This document shows, piece by piece, positions 36,609 through 49,459 of a stretch of 64,000 nucleotides of DNA; within the stretch, counting starts at the first letter, position 1, and each line of letters starts with the position of its first letter. Under the pieces are notes generated by a model. The model made no database searches and was not told where the DNA came from. It saw only the letters and a list, made by a program, of their open reading frames with translations. Origin of the DNA: Tausonia pullulans. Lineage: Eukaryota > Basidiomycota > Tremellomycetes > Cystofilobasidiales > Mrakiaceae. The position numbers and the translations under genes are program-made. The DNA lies in NCBI GenBank assembly GCA_951802195.1, contig OX637623.1, positions 1,240,001 through 1,304,000 of the forward strand. Reading direction: 5' to 3'.

Positions 36609-38508
36609 ATGAGCTCTGATTCTCTCTCCAAAACGATGAATGCGCTTCTTGTACGTTACGCCAGCCAGCGCGAGCTCTCTGTCACCCCACGCTCAAGAAA
36701 TAGGTGCTTTGCTGATCTCTGTGATGAACCACAGATCAAGGAGCAGGGTGGGCCCGAAGTCATTCAGCTCGCTGAAGTGCCCGTACCGACCATCAACGAG
36801 GATGAGGTACTCATTAAGGTTGCGGTGGCCGGTATCAACTAGTCCGTCGTGCTGCTCTACACTCTAGCGCTGGCACGCCTATCTTTTCCCTAAGTCCTGA
36901 CGAGAGCCTCTTACCTCTTATAGTATCGACACCTACTTCCGTGGCGGACTCTATCCTGTCACGCTCCCCTTTACGCTCGGCCAGGAGGCTGCTGGCGTCG
37001 TCGTAGCGGTGCACCCCTCGGTCGGAGACAGATGCAAGCTCGGCTCACGCGTCGCCGTATACACCGGTGGCTCGTATGCCGAGTATGTCAAGACAAGCGT
37101 GTCTAAGCTGGCCGTGGGTCATCTCCAGCGCTACTATTGTCTTTTCCAGTCGACTTGACATGGACTTTCCGTACTTCGATCAGTATATCCCCGACGACAT
37201 GACGGACGAGGACGCGGCCGCCGTCCTGACCCAGGGCCTCACGGCGCTCACCATGCTCCGCGAGTCGTATGCCGTGCAAAGTGGAGACACCATTGTGTGA
37301 GACTTGCCTTGTGATCTTGTTTCGAAGCGATATACTGATGCGAGGACGAGCAACCCTCTCAGAGTCCATGCCGCTGCTGGCGGTGTCGGTATCAACCTTT
37401 GCCAGGTCGGTGATCTGTTTGTCTGGTGGGTGTATTTGACCTAAAATGCCTGTTCTGATGCGGGGAAAATAAACTCCCATCCTCTGTACAGATCGCCTCG
37501 CACTTGTGAGTTCAGTTCACCACTCTCTCTCCCCCTCAGCACCAGTCTAACAACGACTGCAGGGGCGTGCGTGTGATTGGCACCACATCCACCGCCGACA
37601 AGGCGGAGCTGGCGAAGAAGAACGGCGCCTACGAGGTCGTTGTAGGAGGCAGTGCGGATGAGCTCAAGGACACGGTGCGACGAGCCTGTCACTGATTGGA
37701 TCGCTAGAACGAACATTGACTGCCTGAACCTCACGCTTGGCCAGGTCCTTCGCCTGACTGACAACAATGGCGTTCAGGGTGCGTATTGTCTATCAACGAT
37801 CGCCCATTCAATCACATCTCCTCTTCTCTGTACTACATTGACCCCTTCATTGTCTTTGACAGCGGTCTTCGACGGTGTTGGCCGTGCTACCTGGGAAGGC
37901 AACTTTGCGCTCCTCGCCCGCAAGGCGACCATCGTGTAAGCTTCGATCCATGATCTTCGCTCTTTTACAATGCATTTTTCTGATCCTTACTCATTCTTAG
38001 TACTTTCGGCAACGCCTCCGGTGCTCCTCCCGAATTTTCGCCTCTCAAACTGGTCAAGGGAAGTGAGTCTTGCGGATTGAGCGCTTTATCGCGTGTCCCG
38101 GTCGAGCGCCAAGTCTTGTCTGATGGAAAGGTGGGTTCTCTTCGCTCGCTCAGACTGGAAGGTCACGCGGCCCACGCTCGGCAACTTTATTGTCGAGGTA
38201 AGTTCCGCTCTAGGTCGACGATCTCACACACGCACCACTCAAAACTTCGATACTGTTCATCTCATCATCTCCAGGAGTCCGAATTCCAGGGCTACGTCAA
38301 AGAGCTCTTCGACCTTGTCAAGACTGGGGCTGTCAAGGTTCGTGTGCGCATGCTGGCAAGAAGTGGACCTGTCTGATCTTCGGTCCCCTTGCCTCAACAG
38401 CCTCTCATCTCTTACACTGCACCTTTCACTGCGGACGGTCTCCGGGAGGCGCACGCGAAGCTCACGGGCCGCCAGACGGTGGGCAAGCTACTTGTCAAGG
38501 TGGCTTAA
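36609..38508 (+). CDS. Zeta-crystallin-type NADPH:quinone reductase (Zta1-like)
   Basis: Thirteen exons: 36609-36650, 36735-36841, 36924-37113, 37184-37296, 37363-37405, 37492-37505, 37563-37674, 37745-37778, 37863-37935, 38001-38062, 38154-38197, 38275-38337 and 38401-38508, giving 334 residues. It is a medium-chain dehydrogenase/reductase without the zinc ligands: GINYIDTYFRGG for the quinone-binding part, LGQEAAGVV, the Rossmann motif AAAGGVGINLCQ, TTSTADKAELAKKNGA for the NADPH phosphate side, and the C-terminal GRQTVGKLLVKV. The family reduces quinones one electron at a time and binds AU-rich RNA in some species. Exon 6 is only 14 nt. The start at 36609 gives the common length; Met10 is also possible. 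Confidence 0.9.
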
Positions 38509-38799
38509 CTAGGACCTATAGCGATACAAGATCTAGCAAGCAATATAACCTCTAAATATTGCCTCAGGTGTCATTGAATAAGATGTGGAGCATGCGCCAC
38601 TGCTAAGCGCGTTGGAAGATGCAGATGTTCAATGAACAAGCAAAGCGATGGTGCATGACGCGTTGGTTGTTAAGGCAGCGGCGCAAGAAGGGCAAGGCAG
38701 GAGAGAAGGAGAGCGGCCGCGCCGCCCTCTCACTCCCTTAGCCATAACCCTCTCCCCTCCTCCTTCCCCGTCATCGCCCCACTCATCCCATCAAACGAG

Positions 38800-41700
38800 A
38801 TGAGTGAAATCCAACTAGACAAGAATGCGTTCTTCACCCGCTCCCAGGCCCTGCTTGGCGCCTGGAACGTGAGTCCTGCTGGTTGCGAGCGCGTCGCGTC
38901 CGCCCTCTCCACCAGTCCACCACCGTTGATTGACCCGCGCGCCTCTCCGTTGTCACCCGCGAGCAGAACGGGGCCAAGTCCGAGGAGACGGCCAGTTTTG
39001 ACCGATTGGATGCCGTTGCTATTATTGTGGGCGAACCCGACGAGGAGGGCCTCTATCGCAAAAGCACGGCGCTCCAGGTGCGAGGCTAGGCCCATCCGAG
39101 CCGCTCGCGTGTTTCGCTAACATCCTGGCTGGTCAGACTTGGCTTCTCGGATACGAGTTCCCTTCAACGCTCATCATTTTCACAAAGAAATCGATCATCT
39201 TTGTCTGCTCGCCTTCCAAAGGTCAGTCCCACATTCGGGCGGCGGCCCTGTCCTTCCCAATCTTCGCACGTCTCGGTGAGTGAGCGGACTGACGAGATGT
39301 CTGATGCCTTTGCTCTTCAGCCAAGATTCTCAGCCAGCTCACTACCGGGACTCCCCCGCTGGACGTCAAAATCTTCGCCAAAGGCAAGGATGTCGCGTCA
39401 GCAGGTCAGGACTCTTCTCTTGTTCTCGCAATCCCGAGGTTCGATGAATCCGTGACCGACGGGCGATCGTCCTCCCATAGAGCATATTCCGAACGCCGTC
39501 AAACTCATTCTTGAGGCCGGCGATTACAAGCGGATGGGAGTTCTTATCAAAGAAAAGCACCGTGGGAAAATGGTCGACGAATGGGCTAGGGCGTGAGTCT
39601 CTTCGCTGTTCGCTCTCAGCCAGTCGTCCTCTTGCCGTCGAAGAGACTCGCAGCCTGATACCTCCCTTCGATCTTGGCGTCGTAGGCTCGAGGAGGCCCC
39701 CACGAGGCTCGAACAGGTAGATATTGCGCCTGGATTGAGTGCTGTCCTCGCCCAGAAAGATGCCTCGGAACTCGTCAGTAGATAAGACAAGGAAGGAAGG
39801 CGCGTTTGCTCTGAAATGGTGCGCGTGCTGACGCGTCGAACGAGACCACCTCTTCAGAAGCACGTCCAGACCGCGTCTCGTCTCAATTCGACGCTGATGC
39901 AGCACTACTTCGTCGACAAGATGGCGAGCACCATCGAGGCGGACAAGAAGATCAGTCATGAGAGGGTTCGTCCAATAGTTGGCCGCCACACAGATCCCTT
40001 TGTCACTCGCTAATTGAGCGCTCTGCAGTTGGCTTCACTCATCGAGGGCAAAATCGGCACGGACGACTCTGGACCCGACCAAAAACTTTGGGGTAAAAAT
40101 CCCGCTGTGGCTAACGTAAGCCCATCGTGGAGCTTCACGGCGTCAGGCATTTGACGAGTTGTCCCGGTCTCTCCGTCTCTCTCTCCACAGGTGGACTTCT
40201 CCGCCGTCGACTGGATCTACACGCCTATCATCCAGTCTGGAGGAGAGTACGATCTCAAGCCGTCGGCCGAGTCTAGCAGCAAGAATCTTAAGGCGGGTGT
40301 GATTCTTGCAAGCATCGGTCTCCGTGCTCGAAGCTATTGCAGCAACATGGCCCGCACTTTTCTTATCGATCCGGCGAAGGTGAGATAAAGTAAGGCCTGT
40401 ATGCATTTTTTTGACGTGCGCTGAAGGAGTTCTTGACGATGTCATGCAGTCCCAGGAGAAGAACTATGCTTTCCTCCTCGAACTCCAGGGCCACGTTCTC
40501 TCTCTCCTCAAAGATGGCGCCGTGGTCAAGGACGTCTGTGCGAAGGCAGCGGAGTATGTTCATCGATCGCACCCGGAACTGGAGGACCATTTCGTCAAGA
40601 CGTTGGGAGCCAGGGTGCGTTGGGTCATTCGTTGTTGATTTCTTTCTTTGGGACCCTTCCGCTGACGACGAAAAGCGCGCGGGCGTTGCTGGGTCTCCAT
40701 CGCCAGACCGGACTCGAGTTCCGCGACGCTAACTTCCTGCTCTCCAACAAGAACGGCAAGCCTCTCGCGGAAGGCATGGTCGTGAATCTGTCTGTTGCCT
40801 TCCAGGGTCTTGAAGATCCCAAGAACAAGTCTCAGACGTACGTTTATGACGCCTTTCGCACCGGTGGTCAGCAGGTGATCCTGACGTTAGCTCATCTTCC
40901 TCAGCTACAATCTACTTCTCATCGATACTGTCAAGATCGGTCGCGAGAAAGGTATCGTGCTCACTGAGGGGACCAAGAAGCTCGACGAGGTCGTCTTCTT
41001 CCTCAACGGTGTGAGTCTCTACCTCTGCTTGAGGAAGGCTACTGAACAAGCCTGCTGAACTGCGCTGATTTTCGCTTGGATCTCTGTAGGACGAGCCTAC
41101 GGAGAAAAAGCCCAAGGCTCGGGCTCCCTCGCCGAAGAAGGCCGTTCACGTCGTCGGGTCCAAAGTTCTTCGCGGCAAGACCCGCAATGAGGGGCGTGCG
41201 GAGGTGGACGAAACGGCCCAGCAGAAGCTCAAGGAGCATCAGAAGGAGCTCCACGCTCAGAGGCAGGAGCGCGGTCTCGAGCGCTTCCGCGGAGAGGAGG
41301 ACGGCGACGGTGCCGGGGAGAAGAAACGCCAGATCAAGCGGTTCGAGAGCTACAAGCGCGAGGACCAGCTCCCAAAGGAGGTTGCTCGCCGCCGGGTAAG
41401 TCAATCCGCTATGGCTTCAAGGGTGGTTTTTGACTGACTTGGCCCGAACAATGATCTCGCCTATAGATTTACGTCGATGAGGCGCGTCAGTCCATTATCC
41501 TTCCTATCAACGGCTATGCGGCTCCGTTCCACGTCAACACGATAAAAAACGTCAGCAAAAATGACGAAGGCGAGTACACGTACCTCCGCATCAACTTCCA
41601 ATCGCCCGGTCAAATAGCTGGAAAGAAGGAGGACACGGTTCGTGGCTTGGCTTCCCTCCCTCTCTGCTTGACTCTCGACGATATGACTATCTCTGACGTT

Positions 41701-43433
41701 TGCCCACCGCCATCAGCCCTTTGAGGACCCCAACGCTACTTTCATCCGCTCCGCCGTCTTCCGATCAACGGACTCGCATCACTTTCTCAGCGTCTACGAT
41801 CAGATCACAAAGATGCGTGCGATGATGACCAAGCGCGAGAAGGACAAAAAGGAGCTCGCCGATGTCATCGTCCAGGATCGCCTAGTGGAGGCGCGAAGTG
41901 CGTTGCTGGATAAAAAGTTCTCAACCATCACTCGCTTGTCCATCTGACCTGTCTCCCGCCCTTTTTCTTCCTGTTCCCTTCCTTCATTCCCCCTTTTCCT
42001 TCCTTCTTTTCCTCCCTTCCTCTCGCTGCTCCCAGACAAACGACCGCTCACTTTAAACGACGTCATGATCAAGCCTGGACTCGATGGCAAGCGTGTCGCT
42101 GGTGATCTCCAGATCCACGAGAATGGTATTCGGTACGCCACGCATAGCGGGCAGAAAGTGGGTCAGTGAATGTTTCTCGCTCCCTCTTCATCGCATCTCT
42201 TTTTGCCTTGGGTCTGACGGATGTCCGCGAGTACAGACCTCCTCTTCAGCAATATCAAGCACCTCTTCTTTCAGCCCTGCGACCACGAACTCATAGTCAT
42301 TATCCACGTCCACCTCCGCGCGCCTATCATGATTGGCAAGAAGAAGGCCAAAGTGAGACAGCCTCATTCTTCTGTGTTTTTTGGCCCAGTGGGGGTTGGC
42401 GAAGCTCACTCTACCTTGGTATCACCCATCAGGACGTCCAATTCTCCCGCGAGGCGTCAGATGTCCAGTTCGACGAGACGGGCAACAAGAAGCGCAAGTA
42501 CCGCTATGGCGACGAGGATGAGATCGAGCTCGAGCAGGAGGAGCGCAAGCGTCGCCAAAGCCTCAACAAGGAGTTCAAGGCTTTCGCCGAGCGTATCGCT
42601 TCGGCCTCCAATTCGGGCGACTCTGGCGTCGAGGTCGACATCCCCTTCCGCGAGCTCGGGTTCTCCGGTGTTCCCAACAGGACCAACGTCCTCCTCCAGC
42701 CGACGACCGACTGCCTCGTCCATCTCACCGATATGCCTTTCACCGTCATCACCCTCAGCGAGGTTGAGGTTTGCCACTTTGAGCGCATCCAGCACGGCCT
42801 CAAGCAGTTCGATCTCGTCTTTGTCTTTTCCGACTTCACCCGCACTCCACTTCACATCAATTCAATCCCGTTTGGCCAGCTCGAGGGAATCAAGGAGTGG
42901 CTTGAGTGAATCTTTTCCTCATTGATCTTCAAAGGGTACACATAGGCTGACGCCAAGCTGTCCCCTCTCCTCAGCTCGGTTGACATCCCCATCTCTGAGG
43001 GTGCCGTCAACCTCTCGTGGCCGGCCATCATGAAGACCGTCAACGAGGACCCTTATGCTTTCTTCTCTGAGGGAGGCTGGGGCTTCCTCGGAGGCGACTC
43101 CGACGTAAGTCGTCGGTGATGTCCTTCTACGATGCAAACAGAGAGGGCCGCTGACCATCGTGTTCTTTGCAGGCTGAGGCTTCAGACGTATCAGATTCGG
43201 CATCCGAATTTGAGGCAGACTCGGACGCCGCCGAGTCGAGCAGCGATGATTCGTCTGGCTCCGATTTCGATGAGGGTGCCTCAGACGATGAGGGTTCCGA
43301 GGAGGACTATTCTGAGGGCGAGAGCTGGGATGAACTCGAGAAGAGTGCCGAGAGGAGCGACCAGAAGAAGCGCAGTGAGGGCCGTGATGACGGGTCGGAT
43401 GATGGCAGGAAGAAGAAGGGTGGCCGCCGGTGA
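38800..43433 (+). CDS. SPT16: FACT complex subunit Spt16
   Basis: Twenty exons with coding parts 38800-38868, 38967-39077, 39137-39221, 39321-39404, 39481-39592, 39686-39773, 39858-39965, 40029-40115, 40191-40379, 40450-40614, 40707-40837, 40905-41010, 41090-41395, 41467-41637, 41717-41897, 42036-42161, 42237-42352, 42433-42905, 42975-43104 and 43173-43433 give 1032 residues, the family length. In order: the N-terminal lobe and inactive aminopeptidase-like domain (about 1-430), a charged linker with a dimerisation part, the middle PH-like domain (about 650-900; [29 protein letters not shown]), and an acidic Asp/Glu/Ser tail from about 946 with a basic end KKKGGRR. With Pob3, Spt16 holds H2A-H2B during transcription and replication. 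It is the last host gene before the retroelement cluster. Confidence 0.95.
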
Positions 43434-43764
43434 TGAGTCTTGGCGCCTAGTTTTTGTCGATTATGCGTATCTCGTCCTCTCCTTTGTGCGCTCCTCATTT
43501 GAGAAAATGGAGGGGCGGTGTCAGAATTATGCTCCTGTTTCATCATTGGCTAATTGATCTCAGGCAACTGGATCTCTTGCAACCCGATTCGGTGCCTATC
43601 CCCGGGCCACGTTCAAAAATGTTTAGAGCTTGAATCCCGGTTCCTCGCATCAAACAATTCCAACATCAGAACACAGAGACAAGACCCTGTGTGAGGTTCG
43701 CTGTGGCAAGCCACCCTTCCTCGACCTCCTTCACACACTTGGCAGCATCAACTACGTGCACAAC
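43434..43764. other. SPT16 3' region up to the first retroelement
   Basis: A 331-bp stretch that should hold the SPT16 3' untranslated region and terminator. I see no gene or repeat in it. The retroelement cluster starts at its right edge. Confidence 0.6.
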
Positions 43765-44531
43765 TGTTAGAATGGGCCGAAGGGTCAAGAGCTAACTAAG
43801 GATGACGGAGGATAGGGGGCGTAGGTGGAGTAGTAGACTGAAGTGATGGCAGTGACACAGGCTCGCTTCGAGGTCTTGGGCAGGTTCTTCGAATCCAAAT
43901 GGTAGTCAGAGTGTAGAACAAAATGTACGATGAACTGAGTGTCTTATGGGCTAAGGGTGAGAAAACAAAGAGTGTGTGACAGTGTGGCTGAAGAGAGGCT
44001 AAAAATATGGAAGCTGAGCAATTAAAGGCGATGCTACACAGACGAGGAGCCGAGGTGGCGGGTGTTAGGATTGGCCCAAGGGTCAATGGCAGAGGAGGTT
44101 GGGCGAGGAGGGGAACGTTGGCGATGAAGTGTACTGAGAGCGGAGGTGGGTGATGAGATGGGACTGAAGTGGCGGAGGTGACACGGGCTCGCTGAAGGGT
44201 CTTGGGCAAGTTTGTCGGGTCCAAATGATAGTCAGAGTGCAGAACAAAATCTACGATGAAATGAGCGTTTTATGGACGAGTGATGAGAACAAGGGAGTGA
44301 TGAGGATAAGGAAGTGATGAGAAAGTTTAGAAATCAAAGAGTGTGGGACAGATGAGGCAACAAAGGGATAAAGGAATGGGAATGCTGATCAAGCAAGAGA
44401 AAGGCTATTGGCGCCGCGTTGGCCTGGCGCAGGGTCGAGGTAGCCAGTCCGCTAGATCCTGACAGCGGGTCCGCGATATTCTGCAGCCACATAAGCGCAG
44501 CGCCTATGTAGTGAACCCTAAGATCCTGACA
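43765..44531 (-). repeat. 3' LTR of gypsy copy 1, interrupted
   Basis: About 360 bp of family-A LTR split by the solo LTR at 44063-44464 with a GCGGG duplication. The outer 130 bp differ clearly from the partner LTR at 49100-49459, while the inner part is nearly the same. Confidence 0.85.
44063..44464 (-). repeat. solo LTR, gypsy family B
   Basis: A 402-bp LTR (plus-strand ends TGTTAGG and CCTGACA) flanked by GCGGG at 44058-44062 and 44465-44469. It inserted into the 3' LTR of gypsy copy 1 and lost its internal region by LTR-LTR recombination. It closely matches the LTR at 50569-51197. Confidence 0.9.
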
Positions 44532-47214
44532 TAGAGGCGGCGAGGAGGTCAGATGACGAGAGAGGATGGAACCCGTGGTTGGCGAAGAAAGGCGTGTGCT
44601 GGGTGGCGACCGCTAGCGAGTTGTTGAGAGCGAACTCGCAGGAGGGAAGGAGCGAGACCCAGTCGTCTTGATGGTGGTTGCAGAAGATCCGAAGGAAGGT
44701 CTCGACGACGGCGTTAGCACGCTCGGTTTGGCCGTTGGCCGCGGGGTGGAAGGCGGTAGTGAAATGAGGGGCGGTGCCGATGAGAGAGAGGAAGGAGCGC
44801 CAGAAAGCGGAGGTGAAGGTCGAACCGCGATCCGAGGTGATGTCTGTCTGAAAACCGTGGTGCCGAACGACGTGGTCGAGGTACATCCGAGCGAGCTCGG
44901 GAGCCGCGAAGCCGGCTTCACAGTACGGGACGAGACGAACCATCTTGGTGAACCGATCGATGAAGACTTGAATGCAGTCGAGGCCGTCGGAGGTCGGGAG
45001 CTTGACGATGCCGTCCATGGAGATCATCGTCCAAGGGCGTGTCGGTGGCGGAAGCGGTTGGAGGAGGCCGAAGGGTGCGCGCCAATTTGTCTTGTTGCGG
45101 ACGCAAAGGTCGCAGCCGGAGGTGTAGGTTTGGACGACTGTATTGTCGGAGGGGAAAGTGAACGAGCGTCGAAGGAGGTCGTGGGTCTTGCGAGCGCCAA
45201 GGTGCCCAGCGAGCCGAGGCTCGTGGCAGGCGCGGACGAGGTCGAGGCGTAGCTGGTGATCGTCCGGAACGAGGACGAGGCCGCGCGAGAGGAGGAGGTC
45301 TGTAGGGTGGAGCGAGAGACCCTGGAGGGCCTTGACATCGTCGGGAGAGCGAGGGCGATTCGGATGACGGAGGAGGTCAATGAGGGGGGCGAGTGATGGG
45401 TCGGCGAGTTGTGCGGTGAGGAGACGAGGAAGGAGCTTGGGGCGAGGATCGAGGTCGGGAATGGGATCCGGAGGTTCCGAGTCAATGGGTTCGAAGAGCG
45501 CAGGGATGTTGTCGATAGTATTGGAGGAAGTTTGGTCGAGGGGAGCTTGATTGAGGGGAGCGGCAGCGGCCGAAGGACGGGACCTGAGGTTGGCGGCAAT
45601 GATATACTGGTCGGGCTTGAGAAGGCGTCTGGGTGTCTGGTCCGAAGGGCGACTCCCCTCCGAAAGGTCCTGTCGCCTCGACAGGGCATCGGCGACTGTA
45701 TTGCGTCCTCCAGGGCGGTAGATAACGACAAAGTTGAAGCCAGAGAGGAACTCGGCCCAGCGGGACTCACAGCGGGAGAGAGCTTTGGATGTGGTAAAGT
45801 ACTGGAGCGACTCGTGATCGGTGTAGATGGTGAGAGGTGATGGGTGCCCTTCACAGTAATGGCGCCACTCCTTGAGGCACTCGATGATCGCCAACATTTC
45901 CTTGTCGTGAATCTCGTAGTTGAGTTCGGCTGGGTTGAGCTTGCGCGAGTAGAAGGCGATCGGGCGGAGTGGCGAGCGAGGGGCAACGGCGCGTTGCGAG
46001 AGGACGCCGGCAACGGCGAAATCGGATGAGTCCGTCTCGAGGACGAGAAGCGAGGGATCGAAGACGGTGAGGACAGCGGAGGAGGTGAACTTGGACTTGA
46101 GGGTCTCGAAAGCGGCGAGTTGATCCGGTCCGAAGTGGAAGGGGACACCTTTCTTGAGGAGGGACGTAATGGGGGCGACGACTTTTGGGAACCGGTGGAC
46201 GAAACGGCGGTAGAAGTTGGCGAATCCGAGGAAGGACTGGATGTGTCTGACCGAGGTGGGTGCCGGCCAGTCTGTGACGGCTGAGATCTTGGAGGGATCC
46301 ATCTTGATGCCTTGAGCGCCGACGATGTAGCCGAGGAAATCGACCTCGTCCTGGTGGAAGGCGCACTTCTCCGGCTTGACCCAGAGGCGCGCTGCAAGGA
46401 GGCGCTCGAGGACGGCGGCAACGTGTTGGCGATGTGTGTCGAGGGTGGGGGAAAATATGAGGATATCGTCTAGATAGACGATGACGGAGATGTTGAGGAG
46501 GTCGCGGAGGGTGTCGTTCATGAAGTGCTGGAATGTAGCTAGTGCGTTCGTCAGCCCAAAGGGCATAACCTTGTACTCGAACAGCCCGTAGCGACAGCGG
46601 AAGGCAGTCTTCCATTCATCACCCGGGGCGATCCGAACGAGGTTGTAGGCGCCTCGGAGGTCGAGTTTGGTGAAGAACTTGGCAGTGGCCAGCCGGTCAA
46701 GGGATTCCGAGATGAGTGGGAGCGGGTACCGATTCTTGATGGTGATAGCATTGAGACGGCGGTAGTCGACGCAGAGGCGAAGAGATTTGTCCTTCTTCTT
46801 GACGAAAAGGATGGGAGCAGCGGCAGGTGACTTCGAGGGGACGATGAAACCTTTGGCGAGGTTCTCGTCGATGAATTCGCGAAGAGGCCGAGCTCAACTG
46901 ATGAGAGGCCGTAGATCGGACCGAAGGGTGGCTGCGCGTTGTCCTTGAGAGTGATGGCATGGTCGTATGGCCGATGAGGGGGTAGTTCCGAGGCTGAGGA
47001 CTTCTCGAAAACCTTGAGGTAGGCGTGGTACTCCGGTGGGACGATGGCGGGAACGTCGACCTCCGAGGGCGAAGGTTCGCGGTCCGGGGGATCGAGCGGG
47101 TCCGTTGGCGGGATAACGGAGAAGTAAGGCGAAGACCGGGTGGCGGAGATGACGGCAGGGAGGAGCGAACGGTGGCCGACGGGCAAATACGAGGACTTGA
47201 ACTGGAACCTGAGC

Positions 47215-47292
47215 GAGGACGAGGGCTTGGGCGAGGACGAGGGCTTGGGCGAGGACGAGGGCTTGGGCGAGGACGAGGGCTTGGGCGAGGAC
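47215..47292 (-). repeat. 18-bp tandem repeat in pol of gypsy copy 1
   Basis: About four copies of an 18-bp unit coding Lys-Pro-Ser-Ser-Ser-Pro, between protease and reverse transcriptase. The second gypsy copy has about one unit more. Confidence 0.85.
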
Positions 47293-49099
47293 AAGGACAA
47301 GGGCGGGGACGAGGGCGATGAAGCCTCGTTGAAAGACGATGGTGGGACTTGACTGAGGGGTTTGGCTAGGGTGGGAGTTTCTCGTGAGAGGCAGGAGCTC
47401 CGGCAGTACTGCGAATCGAAAACGAGGTAATGCGCTGGCCAGTCGATCGAGGGATTGTGTCGTTTGAGCCAGGGGATACCGAGTATGATCGGATAGTGAC
47501 CAAGGGAGGTGACGTCGAAAGAGAGGGAGTCGGTGTGTCGATGCCTAGGTACGGTGAGGGCCAGGGAAGAGGTGTGATGCGTGACGGCTCCCGATGCGAT
47601 CGGGCGACCGTCGACGACCTCGAGGGCGCGAGGGACGTTCTTTACCACGAGTGGAACCGAATGCTTGTCGACGAGGGACGAGTCGATGAAGTTGGATGTG
47701 GCACCGCTGTCGAGCAGTGCGTATGTGTCGAACGAGGTGGATCCGAAGGCGATGGAGAGGGGCAGGACGACGTGATCCTCCTCATGAAAGGAAGCCGTGG
47801 GGATGTCGTCGGTGGAAAGGCAATGGAATGGGTTGGAGGGTAGTGGGAAACGGTCGACCGGGGGGAGCATGGGAGGACCGTGAGGTGATCTTCTGGTGTT
47901 TTGAATAAAAAAGGAGTAAAGAGGGGGTCCAGAAACGTTGTCGAAAAGCGAGGGGCCGTTGACAGACGAAGGCGAACCCGTCGGTTCGGACGGGTCGGCT
48001 AGTCACACTGAGTCTTGATCGTTGATAATCTCCTTGATTGTGGCTGAACGAGGGACGCCATTGGCGGTATTGGTGGCCGAGATAGCCGAGATATTGAAGA
48101 ATCGACGAGGAGCGATGGGACAGTTGATAACTCGGACTGGTCCTTGTTGGCGCAGTATAGGCAGAGGCCGTCGCGTCGGCGGCGCTCCCTTTCCGCGTCG
48201 GAGAGGGGGCCACGAGGCCGAGAGGTGGCGTCGACCTCCATGGGGACGGGGCCGGATGATGAGGCTGAGGTGTTGGTCACGGGTACGAACGGGAACAAGG
48301 TACGACGAGCGGGAGGGACGACTGTGGCGACGGTTGGACGGCTGACGTTGCGGGGTGCATGAGCGTGGCGAAAGTCGGTGAGGGCGTTGTCCCATTCGAT
48401 GGCGGCGGCGATAAGATCGTCGAGGTTGGCATAGTTTTGAGCACGGACGAGACGTTCCTTGACATCAAGCTTGAGACCGTCGAAGAAGTTAAAACGATGG
48501 TACTGGTCGCCAAAGTCAAGGAGGAGTTTGTGGCGTTTGTACTCGAAGGCGTAGATGGAAACTGTGGTCGTTTGACGAAGATCCTTGAGAGCGCGCCGAG
48601 CGGTTTCGACGCGGTCGATTTCTCCGAAGTCTTTGAGGAGGCGGGCCCTGAAACGTGGCCAGGTGTCGAACCAGTCCGGACGGTCGGAATCATCGACGAG
48701 GAGGTAAGGGCGGACCCAGTTGAAAGCGTCATCCGTAAGGAGTGAGATCGCGTATTGAATCCTCATGTCGTCCGTTCCGAGGGACACGGGTTGCAGGCGA
48801 AAAATGTTATCAAGCTTGAGGACGAAGGTCTCCGATTCTGATCTCTTGCCACTGAAGGCGTGGGGAGTAGGTCCGTGGTAGTCTTTGACTTCGGGATGCG
48901 AAGTGATAACCTCTGTCTGTTGTTGTTGTTGTTGTCGGAGATTTTTAAGGGCGGTCCTTAGACGGTCAACTTGCTGTCTTGCAAGAGCAAGTTCGGTAAC
49001 GATTTGAGGGTCTGCGTTGGGATTATCCATGTTGGCTAGGACAGTGTCGAGGTGGAGACCACTAGGAGCGAGCGGGTGACAGACGGTGACTCTGACTGA

Positions 49100-49459
49100 T
49101 GTTAGGATTGGCCCAAGGGTCAAGGGCTGAGGATGACGGGTGCTAAGGGGAGGGCGTGTGTGGAATAGTAGACTGAAGTGCGGGCAGTGACACAGGCTCG
49201 CTTCGATGTCTTGGGCAAATTTGTCGAATCCAAATGGTAGTCAGAGTGTAGAACAAAATGTACGATGAACTGAGTGTCTTATGGGCTAAGGGTGAGAAAA
49301 CAAAGAGTGTGTGACAGTGTGGCTGAAGAGAGGCTAAAAATATGGAAGCTGAGCAATTAAGGGCGATGCTACACAGACGAGGAGCCGAGGTGGCGGGTCC
49401 GCGAGATTCTGCAGCCACATAAGCGCAGCGCCTATGTAGTGAACCGTAAGATCCTGACA
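49100..49459 (-). repeat. 5' LTR of gypsy copy 1
   Basis: A 360-bp LTR, near-identical to the LTRs of gypsy copy 2 at 52705-53064 and 63204-63563 over most of its length. It abuts the fragment of a family-B gypsy element. Confidence 0.9.

Larger units (their letters stand above)
43765..49459 (-). mobile_element. Ty3/gypsy LTR retrotransposon, copy 1 (broken fossil)
   Basis: Family-A gypsy element on the minus strand. Its LTRs are 43765-44531 (3' end, split by a solo LTR of family B) and 49100-49459 (5' end, 360 bp, starting TGTCAGG and ending CCTAACA in element sense). The gag part is about 47999-49030 with a retroviral-type capsid and a start of the zinc knuckle. The pol part (44532-47870) shows protease (DSGAT), reverse transcriptase (YLDDILIFS), RNase H and integrase; a chromodomain like that of the second copy is not seen. 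It is broken, with about three breaks besides the nested LTR. The bases next to its two ends (acaac and cagtt) do not match, so no target-site duplication is left. Confidence 0.88.

Noticed and set aside
38063-38153. Reading SAKSCLMERWVLF as part of the quinone reductase
   Set aside because: It needs a 19-nt intron; splicing 38062 to 38154 gives the family-like KGNWKVTRPTLG with normal intron size.
47215-47292. Short regular repeats as a CRISPR-like array
   Set aside because: Head-to-tail 18-bp coding units without spacers, inside a retroelement pol, in a eukaryote.
44518-49123. Host genes among the long open frames of the right third
   Set aside because: Protease, reverse transcriptase, RNase H, integrase and capsid motifs and flanking LTRs show that they belong to retroelements.
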